From NCBI GenBank assembly GCA_047967505.1, contig CM106539.1: DNA of 64,000 bases. One strand, written 5' to 3'. The notes under the pieces are model-generated. The model was not told the DNA's origin. It was given only the letters and a program-made list of their open reading frames with translations, and did no database searches. The DNA comes from Dipteris shenzhenensis (taxonomy: Eukaryota; Polypodiophyta; Polypodiopsida; Gleicheniales). The position numbers and the translations under genes are program-made. Within the stretch, counting starts at the first letter, position 1, and every line of letters begins with the position of its first letter. This document shows positions 12,682 to 23,573 of the stretch, one piece after another.

Positions 12682-12818
12682 TTAGTTTCGCTGGCGAAAC
12701 TATATTAGCAGATGCAACTAGCTCAAAGAATGGATGGGAGGTGCTGACGAAAGCTTGGATGGAGGGTTTGTCAATTTCACTACACTAGCAATCTTCAAGT
12801 TTATGGGAGCTGTTGCTT

Positions 12819-12978
12819 ATATCTCTTACAATTTCGGCAATGAAAAATATCAAAATGTCAGTACTTTACTTTAAACAATGGAAAACATCATCTTTAGGAT
12901 ATCTCTTACAATTTCGGCAATGAAAAATATCAAAATGTTAGTACTTTACTTTAAACAATGGAAAACATCATCTTTAGG
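12819..12978. repeat. 80-bp perfect-length tandem duplication
   Basis: Two head-to-tail 80-base copies starting ATCTCTTACAATTTCGGCAA at 12821 and 12901. They differ by one visible base (GTCAG against GTTAG). Confidence 0.95.
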
Positions 12979-13496
12979 ATACCTTTGCCGAAGAGGCCTT
13001 AAATGGGTGTGTATCCCTAGTCTAATTTTTATTCTAAAAACAATCATACCAAAGGATGGAATAGTTGCGAGAGAAAAATCATGGACATGATGCCATCATT
13101 AGATCTAATGAAATAATAGAGCTCAAGAAGGTTAATGGATTGAAGGTGGTAGGAAAAAGTAAAGACATCGCTGGTGAAACACTATTGGAAGCCATTTCAT
13201 TTGGAGTTCACAACTATAGTTTCGCTGGCGAAACTAAACGGGGCAGAAAAAGGGGCTTAGCGAAGGAGGAAGGTCGAAGGGAAACGGAGAGGGAGAGGGA
13301 GAAGGGGAGGCAGAGGCAGAGAAGTGAAGACTAGTTTCGTTGGCGAAACTAGTTACTAGTTTCGGAAACTAGTTTCGCCAGCGAAACTAGTGAAGTAGTT
13401 TCGGAAACTAGTTTCGCTGGCGAAACTAGTGAAGACTAGTTTCGCCAGCGAAACTAGTCAAGACTAGTTTCGACTACCCTAGGATGACACCTCCTC

Positions 13497-13612
13497 CGCC
13501 TACGCCTCTATCTCCTCCAAACACCTACAAATGCCCACGCCTACGCCTACGCCTCTATCTCCACCTACGCCTACGCCTTTATCTCCGCCTACGCCTTCAA
13601 AAGCCTCCGTCT
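13497..13612. repeat. (CCTACG)n-like minisatellite inside the palindrome array
   Basis: Irregular tandem CCTACGCCT / TATCTCC units, pyrimidine-rich on the plus strand. A purine-rich GGGAGA stretch lies nearby at 13280-13320. Confidence 0.75.
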
Positions 13613-14148
13613 CGACCTTTATCTCCGTCTTTATCTCCGCCTCCAAACTAGTTTCCGAATCTAGTTTCGCCAACGAAACTAGTTTCGCCGGCGAAACTAG
13701 CGCCGGCGAAACTAGTCTTCACTAGTTTCGCTGGCGAAACTAGTGAAGGAAACTAGTTTCGCTGGCGAAACTAGTTTCCGAAACTAGAAGGAAACTAGTT
13801 TCCTAAACTAGTTTCGCCGGCGAAACTAGTTTCCGAAACTAGTTTCGCCGGCGAAACTAGTGAAGGAAACTAGTTTCGCTGGCGAAACTAGTTTCCGAAA
13901 CTAGAAGGAAACTAGTTTCCTAAACTAGTTTCGCCGGCGAAACTAGTTTCGCCAGCAAAACTAGTGAAGACTAGTTTCGCCGGCGAAACTAGTCTTCTCG
14001 CCATTGAAACTAGTTTTCGAAACTAGTTTCGCCAGCGAAACTAGTTTCGAAAACTAGTTTCGCTGGCGAAACTAGTGAAGACTAGTTTCGACTAGTCTTC
14101 ACTTCACTAGTTTCGCTGGCGAAACTAGTGAAGACTAGTTTCGCCAGC

Positions 14149-17100
14149 GTTGTTGGCCGAGGAGATTAGACGGAAGTCTATGGATGGCAACAAGCAGGAT
14201 GCAGCCTTAAATGTGCAAAGGGGCAGATCACAGTTCAGGGGGAAGTCCCAAGAAAGAGGGAAGTCTCGTAGCAAATCCAGGGCACGGAACATTGAGTGTT
14301 ACCATTGTGGCAAGAAGGGCCATATGAAAAAGGATTGCTACAAGCTAAAAAGAGAGCAAAAGGATAAGAAAAAGAATGCAAATTGGGGTGCAAATCAAAA
14401 GGAAGAGAGTCCAAGGGAGGACAAAGGAAAAGTGAAGATCGAGGAGATCAATGCAGTCACACATGATAGTGACAATGACGTTCTCTTCATGTCTAGTTTA
14501 TCTGCAGAGTTGCTTGCCACTTCAGAAGATGCATATTCCCAGGATTGGATTTTGAATTCTGGTGCTTCATTCCATGTTACTCCCCATAGGGAATGGTTCT
14601 CCACTTATGATAGTGGAAAGACAGGTTGTGTGCATCTTGGAAATGACTATGCATGTGACATAGTGGGAGCAGGTGACATAAAGTTTTCTTTTGCAAATGG
14701 GTCTGCATTTGTTTTGAAACATGTGAGACATGTGCCTAAGCTGACCAAGAGTCTTATTTCAGTGGGTCAGCTAGATGATGCTGGTTTTCACACCACTTTT
14801 GGCTTTCAGAGTTGGAAAATTCAAAAGGGCTCTATGCTTTTGGCCAGGGGTGCCAAGTGTGGGACTTTGTATCCCTTACATGTATCAGGGGTATTTGATC
14901 ATGTTGTTGCAATAACCGAGCAGCCAAGCACTTCTTTGTGGCATTGCAGGTTGGGGCACATGAGCCAGAATGGAATGAAACTCTTATGCCATTTGGGTTA
15001 TGTACCGCATTTGAGTTTCTCTGATTTTGAATTTTGTGAGCATTGTCTCTATGGAAAGCAGACTAAATCAGCCCATAAAAGAAGGGGAAAGAAAGAGTTT
15101 GAAATGCTTGATTTGGTGCATTCAGACGTATGTGGTCCCATGCCTACACGGTCATTAGGCGGGGCTGAATACTATGTGACATTCATTGATGATGCAACTA
15201 GGAAAGTGTGGGCTTATGCTATAGCTCGGAAGAGTGATGTGTTCCAGGTATTTCAGAAATGGCTGGCCTTGGTTGAGAATCAGTCAGGTAGAACGCTTAA
15301 ATGCCTACGGACTGACAATGGTGGAGAGTATCTCTCTCATGACTTTCAGCATTTCTGTGATACTCGTGGGATTAAGAGGGAGCTTACATCCCCTCGTACT
15401 CCAGAGCAAAATCCAATTGCAGAAAAGATGAACCGTACCATTCAAGAAAGGTTGCAATGCATGCTTTCCAATGCAAGTCTTTCTTGTGGTTTTTGGGCTG
15501 AGGCAATGAAGACTGCAGTGCATGTGATCAATAGATCACCTAGTAAGAGTTTGGATGGTGGTATTCCTGAAGAGGCATGGAGTGGCAAGAAGCCCTCTTA
15601 CTCTCATTTGTGTATATTTGGGTGTGAGGCATATGCACATGTGCCAAAAGAGCTTCGAAAGAAGCTAGATCCTAAGTCTAGGAAATGCATCTTTCTGGGT
15701 TATGGTGAAAGTGGAGAGATGGGCTATCGTCTCTGGGATCCAGAAGCAAAGAAGATCATACGCAACCATGATGTGGTCTTCAATGAGAAGAAGATGCATA
15801 AGGCACCCATGAGGGATGTGGAAATGAGGAGAATCACTTTCCAGGATGTGAATCCACCTACATATGTTGATAGACAGCAAGCTGTCCATGCACCAAATGT
15901 GCAAGAAATGGTGCCACCAAGTACTCCCACAGGTATACAATCAAGGGTAGATGATGGATCATCTATTGGTGGAAATGATGAGCCAAATGTGGCTGATATG
16001 CAGGTGGGACAGCAAGCTGAAATGCCATTGAGAAGATCATCTAGAGTGTCTAGACCGCCTGATAGGTTTGTTCCAGGGGTAGACTATGTGATGCTTACTG
16101 ATTGCGGGGAGCCTTCTTGCTACAAAGAGGCTATGATGCGTGAGGATCAACGCAAGTGGGAGTATGCTATGCAATAATCAGAGATGAGTTCACTTATGAA
16201 GAATAAGACTTGGGACTTGGTTTCTTTGCCACATGGAAAGAAAGCATTGCCATGTAAATGGGTCTACAAAATGAAGGTCACAGGTGATGATGTGCCTAGG
16301 TACAAGGCCCGTTTGGTTGCTAAAGGGTTCAAGCAAGAGAAGGGTGTGGACTTTGATGAGATATTCTCTCCGGTTGTGAAGATGACCACACTTGGATGCA
16401 TGCTTGGACTAGTGGCAGTAGAGGATATGGAGCTTATGCAAATGGATGTCAAGACAGCTTTCTTGCATGGGGATTTGCATGAGGACATCTACATGGTGCA
16501 GCCGGAAGGCTTTGAAGAAAAGGGCAAAGAGCATTTAGTTTGCAAGCTAAAAAAGAGTCTCTATGGTCTTAAGCAAGCACCTAGAGAATGGTATCAAAAG
16601 TTTGATGCTTTCATTCGGTCCCAGGGTTTTAGAAGGAGTGAAATTGATCACTGCCTCTACACTAAAAGGGCTAAGGATAGTAGCCTGATAATCCTGGCAC
16701 TATATGTGGATGATATGCTATTGGCTAGCAAGAATACTTATGAGCTAGATGCATTAAAGGCCAAGTTGCATGAGGCCTTTGATATGAAGGATTTGGGATT
16801 TGCAGGTCATATTCTTGGTATGCGCATCACGCATGATCGGAGTAGGAAACTCCTTTGGCTTTCACAAAAAGAGTATGTTACAAAAGTATTACAGCGTTTT
16901 AATATGGAGGGGGGGAAGGCAGTGAGTACTCCATTGCCTCCATATGTGAAACTGAGTCATACAGATAGTCCCAAATCAGATGAGGAGAGGGCCATGATGG
17001 CCAAGGTTCCTTATGCATCAGCAGTTGGGAGTCTTATGTATGCTATGATAGCTACTAGACCAGACATTGCATTTGCAGTGGGAGTTGTTAGCCGGTATAT

Positions 17101-17662
17101 GGCTAATCCAGGAAAGAGGCATTGGGAGGCAGTTAAGTGCATCATGAGGTACATGAAGGGTACCAAGGAGATGTGCATTTGCTTTGGTAAAGGAGACATG
17201 CGTGTACTTGGGTACACAGATTCAGACTATGCAGGGCATGTGGATAGTAGGAGATCCACTTCCGGTTATGTGTTCACCTTTGCAGGTGGTGCAGTGTCGT
17301 GGATGTCTCGTGCACAGAAGTGCATTGCTTTGTCTACCACAGAGGCTGAGTATGTTGCAGCCACAGAGGGTTGCAAGGAGGCTATATGGCTTGATCGGCT
17401 AGTGGGAGATTTGGGGATTCATACAGGTGTACCGACATTGCATAGTGATTCCATGAGTGCTATTCAGCTAGCACGGAATCCGGTCCTTCATGCAAAGAAC
17501 AAACACATTGAGGTCAGGTATCATTTCATCAGGGAGGTACTTGAGGACAAGCGCATAGAGCTTGTCAAGGTTCATACAGATGATAACCCTGCAGATATGC
17601 TGACGAAGAGTCTACCTAGTCAGCGGTTTGAGTATTGTCGTGTATTGATGGGCATTGGATAG
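14149..17662 (+). pseudogene. Copia-C gag-pol, nearly open, with one stop and a mutated protease site
   Basis: The frame opens in late gag: a basic Arg/Ser-rich stretch, then the CCHC knuckle CYHCGKKGHMKKDC. Protease follows with WILNSGASFH, where the usual catalytic Asp of DSGAS is Asn (consistent with G to A). Next come GAG-pre-integrase LWHCRLGHMS, integrase with VHSDVCGP, TDNGGEY and IAEKMNRT, RT with YVDDMLLAS, and RNase H with STTEAEYVAA and HIEVRYHFIRE, ending at the stop 17660-17662. One in-frame TAA at 16175-16177 separates the integrase and RT halves, probably CAA to TAA. The altered protease residue and the stop make the copy inactive, but the rest is well preserved. Confidence 0.88.
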
Positions 17663-17715
17663 TATGCTCACTGGTTGTTCTCCCTTAAAGGCACATTGTC
17701 CTTTAAGTGGGAGGT

Positions 17716-17886
17716 TGTGGGGGTTAAAGGTCACTGTGCCTTAACCCTAGTTATGTACAATACTCAAACACATATATAAATGAATAAAAAAGAAGATTAG
17801 GGTGGTTCTGCACCCACCAAAACTTGTGTGGCTCTCTGTCTCTCTCTCTCCTTCTTCCGTTCTTGCTTCCGTTGAGAGCACTCTCA
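17716..17886 (+). repeat. 3' LTR of copia-C (3' end inferred)
   Basis: Starts TGTGGGGGTT after a purine-rich tract; contains CCTTAACCCTAG and a CACATATATAAATG TATA-like motif. The end at CTCTCA (17886) is a guess from the approximately 170-bp LTR size of the related elements. There is no partner LTR for comparison. Confidence 0.5.
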
Positions 17887-17904
17887 AGTTCTTCGAACGT
17901 GTAG

Positions 17905-20900
17905 AGAAAGAAACGTGATGTGTCTAGTCCTATCACAAGAAAAGGTGGTAAAAGGAAGAAGCAAGAGTCAGAGGTCAAGAATGAACTGAAGGAGCTTGAG
18001 CAAGTTGACATTGAAAATGATATTGAGGATCCTGGGGACAACAAGGATAAAACTATAGATGATCCATCCAACAAAGTAGGAGTTAAAGATGATGTGGAGG
18101 ATATCATTCCAGAGTGTGTTGAGAGACCTTCAGGTGCAGATATTTTAGAGCTTCTTACAGTAACTAAAGAAATTCCACCTCCTCGAATTCCCTTGTGTCG
18201 TTGTCTCATAAACCCAGTTGTGCGTCAAATTAGGAATGATTTGACCATTTTGAAAAGAGCATTTGAAACAGAGGGATACATTCCGACCAAAGGATCTTTT
18301 ATTCTATCTATCAAAATGCCTGATGGGTCTTCCAAGGATGTTGATGATGTCACAAGAGAACGTTGGGACAAGAATTGGAGCTTAGTTAATGATGAGTTTA
18401 AATCAGAGATAATTGGCACACCATGGAGCTTTCTATCAAACAAAATGTTCTTCGTGTGGGAAGGAAATCATCGTACGGCATCTTGGATGGAAAGCATAGA
18501 AGAGCTTTACACAAATATCAAGTCTAGACACATTAGAGTGCAAGCTCAAATTATTGAACCAGAAGCAAAGGATGAGCTTAAGCTTGTTGCTGCTCTACAA
18601 AGATTTAACTTGTAAGCTTTGTTGTTTATGTTTACTATATTGCGCAAGAGGGTTGGATTATTTGAATAATCCTTGAGATGGTAAGTGCTTGTAAATGAAA
18701 CCAATTTTGATCCATTTAAGTCAATGGTTGCAGGCTTAATGAAGATGCAATTGTTGTTACTAATCTCAAGGATTATTTGTACCACACAAGCACACTCGTA
18801 TCCTGTGATGCTCAATATTTTACTCAGGATTTTAGTGAGGAGGAGAAAAAAGCTATTGAGTTGGCAAGACAGAAAGAGGTTGGAAGTGGACGAAGGGTGT
18901 GGTATCCCCTCACCCAAACTATTCTTGGGAGGATGGTATTTGCTGTAAGTATTAGTTCTTTAGTTTATATATTTTGCTTTGTGTTCCAATAACATTATGA
19001 TGAGATTATCTGTTTATGTTGAAAGGGGAAATGGAAATCAAATTTTGAGGCTCAATGCAAGAAATTGCATTCTTCCATGCCAAAGGATGAGAGAGAGTCC
19101 AAGATTCATGAGATTAAGAAGACTGTGGGAGCAACATATCGAAGAAAAATTACACGGGTAAGTTTTCAATTTACCAAATTTTGTATTTATAGATCACAAA
19201 TTTGAATTTGTAGTCCACAAAATTCTACGTTTTATATCTCAGATATTTGAATTTATAGTTTGCTAATTTGAATTTATAGTTTTCAAATTCTAATTTTACA
19301 ACTCATAAACCACAATATATGATTTGAAAATTATAAATCTATAGTTACAACTTGCAAATTTTTAGTTTGTACTTTGAAAACCTTAATATATGGTTTGTTG
19401 TGTGTATCAAAGTCTCTTCTAAAACTTTACTATTTGGCAGATGCTTTCAATAGTCAATCCTTCCCATGGCAAGGAGTGGTTTAATATCCTTTGGAATTTA
19501 CCATTTGAGGATACATCAATGAAGATCACTTTGGAGAAGCTTTACTAAGTATCAATTGCAACCTGTTCCAAGGCAAAGCAACTATCTATTCTTTCTCTTC
19601 TTGGTGCAGATGACAATCTAAAGGAGAGTTATGGGATGCCTATGACTGACCATGGTTTCATACCTTGGCTTGCAAAAGAAGTATGGATGGACCATGTGTT
19701 GGCAGATGCTGGGCGATTGCTTGACCAAGTGATGAAATCATCAAGCATTGAGGGTGCAGCTACACTTCCAGACAGTCCTTCTATTCTGGAATACTTTGAT
19801 GGCATTATAGTGAGACACAGGCCTTTTTTGTTTGAGCCTTTAGCTTCATTGATGACAGTTGCTGTTGTTCCATCCAAGCAAGTTGATCTTACAAATGCCA
19901 GCAGACGATTGGTTTACAGGTGCGTTTTGGCTTTCGTTTTCAATGGAAAGATATCTTTGTAATACCTTGCATTCTCTTATATTATCCTAAAAATCATTTA
20001 GGTATCTCCATTATCTGGCTGCAAATAAGAGTCTTAAGGTGGTGCCATCCATTTGCAAGGCTTGGACTATGCTTGCACCTGCTACTTATTGCATGTACAC
20101 CTCTCATATTTTTAGAGAGAATAAGCATAAGGATGGTCATATATTGCTTACGGAGTGGGAAAGGAAGCACTACCCTTGGTGGATCGAGATGAAGGCTGGA
20201 ACATGTATCGAGGAAGAGAAGGAAACTTATGATCGCCATTTAAAAGGTGAGTGCAAGTCAAACTCGGGTTCATCGGGCAACATGGATGAGGCACAAAAGA
20301 AGAGGCTTGAAGAGGAGCAAAAAGCAATAGTAGAAAAGCAAAAGGCAAGTCATGTGACTCCAAATAACAAACGTGGTGGAAGACCTAAACCAACGGGCAC
20401 TTCTAACACAGGTCTATTTTCTTATAACTCTTTCTTTCATGTTTCAAAGTGATTAGAAGCTTCCTACAAATTTAATTTAGGGTTCTTTGTTATTGTAGAC
20501 GATGATCCACGAAAGGAGGAGTCTCTTCTTAGTAAGAAAGTGTGTAATACGGATATGGTTTATGTTCCTTTGTCCACTTTCTCATCATTTGCAACTCGTA
20601 TCTCACAAGAAAACTACAAAGTTTGGGAGTATGATTATGTATCACTTGGAAAAGAAGTTAAGCAATACAAGTACGATGGGGCTTTTCAAATCATAAGAAA
20701 TTTTTACCATGAACTTGGTGGCATGAAGAAGTCACGCAATGGAAAAAATGCTGCATGGAGTGTGGATTTTTGCTTGATTGACCTTCCTACAGGATCTATA
20801 GTGAGTGGAATCAAGGGTGGAATCCCTGGATGGAACATTCTAAATGAGGAGCATATCTCATGCTCACTTGCTATTGCTTCATCTGTGATGGATGATTATG

Positions 20901-21870
20901 GTGATGTGTTCACCTGTATCCACTTCATTCGTTGAGCGTTTGGCAAGACAAATGAGACTAGAGGTTTCTTCTAGGTGAGCAATATATCACAGTTGATAAT
21001 GTCTGTTTATGTGAATTGCATTCAGCTATTGGTATCTTATAGTTAGTACATGTAGATGGATCGTGGAGATGGGAGATTGCATTGATGTTGCGGATAATGT
21101 TGGCTTTGGTGTCAAGGTATGTCATTTGGCTATTTACATGATTGTCATGTTCTTGTTTGTTCGTATTTTAGTATTCTCCATTAACTTTTTCAATCTATGT
21201 TTCATGTAGATTACTGCCTTTCAAATCCTATTGTTCTCTAGGATTGGCAAGAAGGTACATCACTATCTTGATAGGGCAAATAAAGTTTCCCAATCCCTTA
21301 AGGTGTGCATGGACAATTATTTCATCACTCATTACTTGCCTTTAAGTGTACGGTGCATAAAAGAGGGAAAGGGTGGACAGTGGCGTGGTGGGTTGGAGAA
21401 GAGTAGCTCCATGATGTTGATGTTCATGGAGTTGTTGTGTCCGATTGGAGGCTCTGTGCTTGAGCTTGGTGCAGGTACAGCACCTGGGATGAAAGCAGCA
21501 ATTCACTCAGGACGTCCATGCATGGCAGTGGACAATGACAAAGAGATTTGCACAGGATACTTAGAAGGCATGCTTAGAGACAACTTCACAGAGGCAGGGC
21601 CTTCAAGTGTGAATCAAGCAGTCCTCATGATAGATGATGAGGAGACAGACTATGACTTTGATGCACCTCTTGATTAGTGAGTAATTTATTTGATGTATGT
21701 GTATAATTTAAGCATGGTTAGATACTGACTAATTGAGCTTAGTGTTCTGCCTTGCTATGCAGAAGATGTGGCTACCCAAATGGCAGGAGATAGCACATTC
21801 GATTATGAGTTGGTGGAGAGGTATCATGGACGTCTAGACTACATAGATGACTTGGCTGATGAGGTCTAGA
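17905..21870 (+). pseudogene. ParB-like plus permuted amino-methyltransferase-like gene, about nine exons
   Basis: Exons supported by GT-AG sites and preserved frame: to 18611, 18734-18944, 19026-19157, 19441-19919, 20002-20411, 20499-20974, 21056-21116, 21210 to about 21674, and perhaps about 21764-21870. The N-terminus is Lys/Glu-rich (RKGGKRKK, a possible nuclear signal). Next comes a region like the ParB/Srx fold, with FFVWEGNHRTASW then IRVQAQIIEP and AALQRFN. The C-terminal part carries VDFCLIDLPTG (20762-20793), in the position of a catalytic DPPY-type motif, followed by LLCPIGGSVLELGAGTAPG with SGRPCMAVDND (21435-21539), a good match to the SAM-binding motif with its trailing GR and acidic residue. 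Motif IV before motif I is the permuted (beta-class) order of DNA amino-methyltransferases. Defects: TAA at 19546-19548, a frame change near 20900-20935 (the open frame after it gives FVERLARQMRLEVSS), and no ATG, since copia-C sequence abuts the 5' end. Methyltransferase activity is inferred, and the catalytic motif is atypical. Confidence 0.6.
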
Positions 21871-22546
21871 GAGCATGTCCTGGCTTTTTATGGATTGATG
21901 CAAAACTTAATTTCTCATGTTTTCATTATCATCTCATGTAGACCTGGTTTCTTATGGATGGATAGCCATTACCTTCTTATGCAAACCTTAACTTCTTATG
22001 GATTGATAGATTATGGCTTCTGAATCATGTGATTTTAATGTTCTTTGACCTAATAATATGAACATGTCATAGTTGTTTTGGAAATGTATGGCAAGTTGTA
22101 ATTTTTAGGTTTGAATTTTTAGGTGAATTCATAGATTACATCTTTGATTGTTAAAATATATATCCGTCCCTCTATTGAGTTTCGAAAGACTAAAAACAAA
22201 TAATTGTTGGCAATCTCACAAGCTTGAGGGGAGGTATTAATAAGCATATCTACTTAAAAGTGAACAATGCCACTAGTCCTAATTTTGTTGGCATGTTGAG
22301 GCTTATAGAAAATACAATGAATGTGCAAATATAATACACACAACTGCATCATGAGAGCATTCAAACCAAGGGTATATGTCTTTGGCTCTTTGTACCTTGG
22401 TACATGCATGCAGTTAATATGAGCGCTGTCGATTGAGGTTTTTAAAAAAAGATATTCCATAAAAAAACATTCATTCAAGTATAACTCCATTGAGTGTTTC
22501 TCGGATAATCCGCTCAAGGGTTTCCGCTCATAATATGTACGCACTC
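21871..22546. other. Right terminal region of the MULE
   Basis: AT-rich 3' flank of the methyltransferase-like gene, then the right end. The last 60 bases contain GCTC/CGCTC motifs (GAGC on the other strand) like those of the left end. CTTATGGATTGATG-like strings recur at 21887-22012. Confidence 0.55.
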
Positions 22547-22556
22547 TTGATGCACC
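22547..22556. repeat. Right target-site duplication of the MULE
   Basis: TTGATGCACC, identical to 8484-8493. To its right copia-B resumes with the codons for VWYVDLGAS on the minus strand. Confidence 0.9.
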
Positions 22557-23573
22557 TAAGTCAACATACCACACATCATTTCGTTCTTCTACACTTGTCA
22601 TAGAATTGGTCATGTGTTGCACCAAAAATAGATGCTCATTTCTGTCATCGCCCTGTCTACTAGAAGATGCATAATTGCCTTACTGCAATTTTCCATTCAT
22701 AATGTCATTTTGCTTTTTGTACCAGTCCTTAGCCATATGACCCATTTTACCACAGTAGTAGCATTCAACATTGTTGTTTGCATTTTGGCCTCTCTGCCAT
22801 CCACCACGGCCTCTTTGGCTCCCCTTGCCTCTAGAATTACCACGTCCTCCTGCATAGGACTGGTTTTCTTGATTTGCTGCATATTTTGATTTCTACCATG
22901 GCCTGCAGATCGGCCTCCTCTACCTCTGCCTCTACCTCTTCCAGCATTTGAGTAGAAGATAGTTTCTTTTGAAGTTCCTCTTGAAGAAGATGCACCCCCA
23001 TTTCTCTGCTCTTCAGAAATTAGAAGAGCAAACAACTCTTCAAAATCAGGAAATTTTTCACGGACGGCAATGGATGTCTGGAACTATGCATAATCCTTTC
23101 CTAGACCATTCAAGGTCACAGAAACTAGATCATCATCTTCCACTGGCGACCCAATGGAAGCAAGTGCATCTGCAGTTTTCTTCACCTTCATGTGGTAGTC
23201 ATTGATGATCAAATTTTCTCTCTGCACATTGTGCAACTCCTGTTTGAGCTGCATTTTCCTGGCTTGCGTATTTGTGCTGTACATTTTTGCCAAAGTATCC
23301 CATGCCTCCTTTGTCATACTTGCATCCTGAACATGCACAATCATAGAATCCGAAATACTGATAGACAGCCAGTACATAACTTTTCTGGCTCTCTCATGCC
23401 ATCCTTTAAATGCCTGCATTTCTTGTTGATTGGGAACATTAGGAAGAATTGGTTCTTTTTCGTTTCCTGTAATGAACTCCCAATAGCCTTTTCCAATAAG
23501 GAAATTTGTCATTCTAAACTTCCATGCCTGGAAGTTGTTCTTGTCAAGCTTTTCTGTGACAATCTATGAAAGA
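22557..23573 (-). pseudogene. Copia-B gag and protease start
   Basis: Minus-strand UBN2-type gag (GYWEFITGNEKEP, KEAWDTLAKMYST, LKQELHNVQ, LGKDYA), then an Arg/Gly-rich stretch and a zinc knuckle at about 22755-22700. The knuckle's last Cys appears to be Trp (CGKMGHMAKDW). The protease motif reads VWYVDLGAS, with Leu in place of the usual Ser, and is cut there by the MULE. Stops include TAG after LGKDYA at about 23081 and a TAG near the gag start (about 23562) shared with copia-E and copia-F. Confidence 0.82.

Larger units (their letters stand above)
12682..14148. repeat. Palindrome array, about 22 copies of GTTTCGC(C/T)(A/G)GCGAAAC
   Basis: Sparse copies begin at 12682 and become dense from 13330. 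The core is a self-complementary 16-mer, usually flanked by ACTA on the left and TAGT on the right, so most copies form a perfect or near-perfect 24-base palindrome. Variants keep the symmetry: CCGG and CTGG/CCAG centres both occur. Half units (CTAGTTTC, GGAAACTAG) fill the gaps. The dense part is interrupted at 13490-13650 by a CCTACG hexamer-like repeat. The last copy is cut after GTTTCGCCAGCG and fused directly to copia-C gag at 14149. Function unknown; the structure could extrude hairpins. Confidence 0.9.
14149..17886 (+). mobile_element. Copia-C retrotransposon, 5'-truncated, inside the MULE
   Basis: Begins abruptly in gag at about 14149 against the palindrome array, so the 5' LTR, PBS and most of gag are missing. 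It ends with a purine-rich tract and a TGTGGGGGTT LTR start at about 17716. Its sequence is distinct from the copia-B/E/F family and from copia-A/D. No target duplication can be assigned because of the 5' loss. Confidence 0.8.
8494..22546. mobile_element. 14-kb Mutator-like element with divergent transposase and methyltransferase-like genes
   Basis: Bounded by a perfect 10-bp duplication and by the abrupt interruption of copia-B. Contents: left end 8494-8958; spliced transposase on the minus strand; a central non-coding region with a palindrome array and a truncated copia element; a spliced ParB-like/methyltransferase-like gene on the plus strand; right end 21871-22546. The ends lack a long perfect inverted repeat, but both carry clustered GAGC motifs: left inward GAGCATTTTCCGAGCAAAAA, right inward GAGCGGATTATCCGAGAAAC. 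These align imperfectly and suggest degenerate, offset terminal binding sites. The 14-kb size is large for a MULE, partly because of the nested copia sequence. Confidence 0.82.

Noticed and set aside
13330-14148. CRISPR-like repeat array
   Set aside because: Repeats are palindromes at irregular spacing with no unique spacers, in a plant nuclear setting with no cas genes.
16178-17662. A separate RT-RNase H gene starting at 16184
   Set aside because: It is in the same frame as the upstream integrase ORF and is separated only by one TAA, so it is one interrupted polyprotein.
17905-21870. Bacterial or phage contamination (ParB-methyltransferase)
   Set aside because: The gene has several consensus GT-AG introns with preserved phase and lies within a plant transposon bounded by a target duplication.
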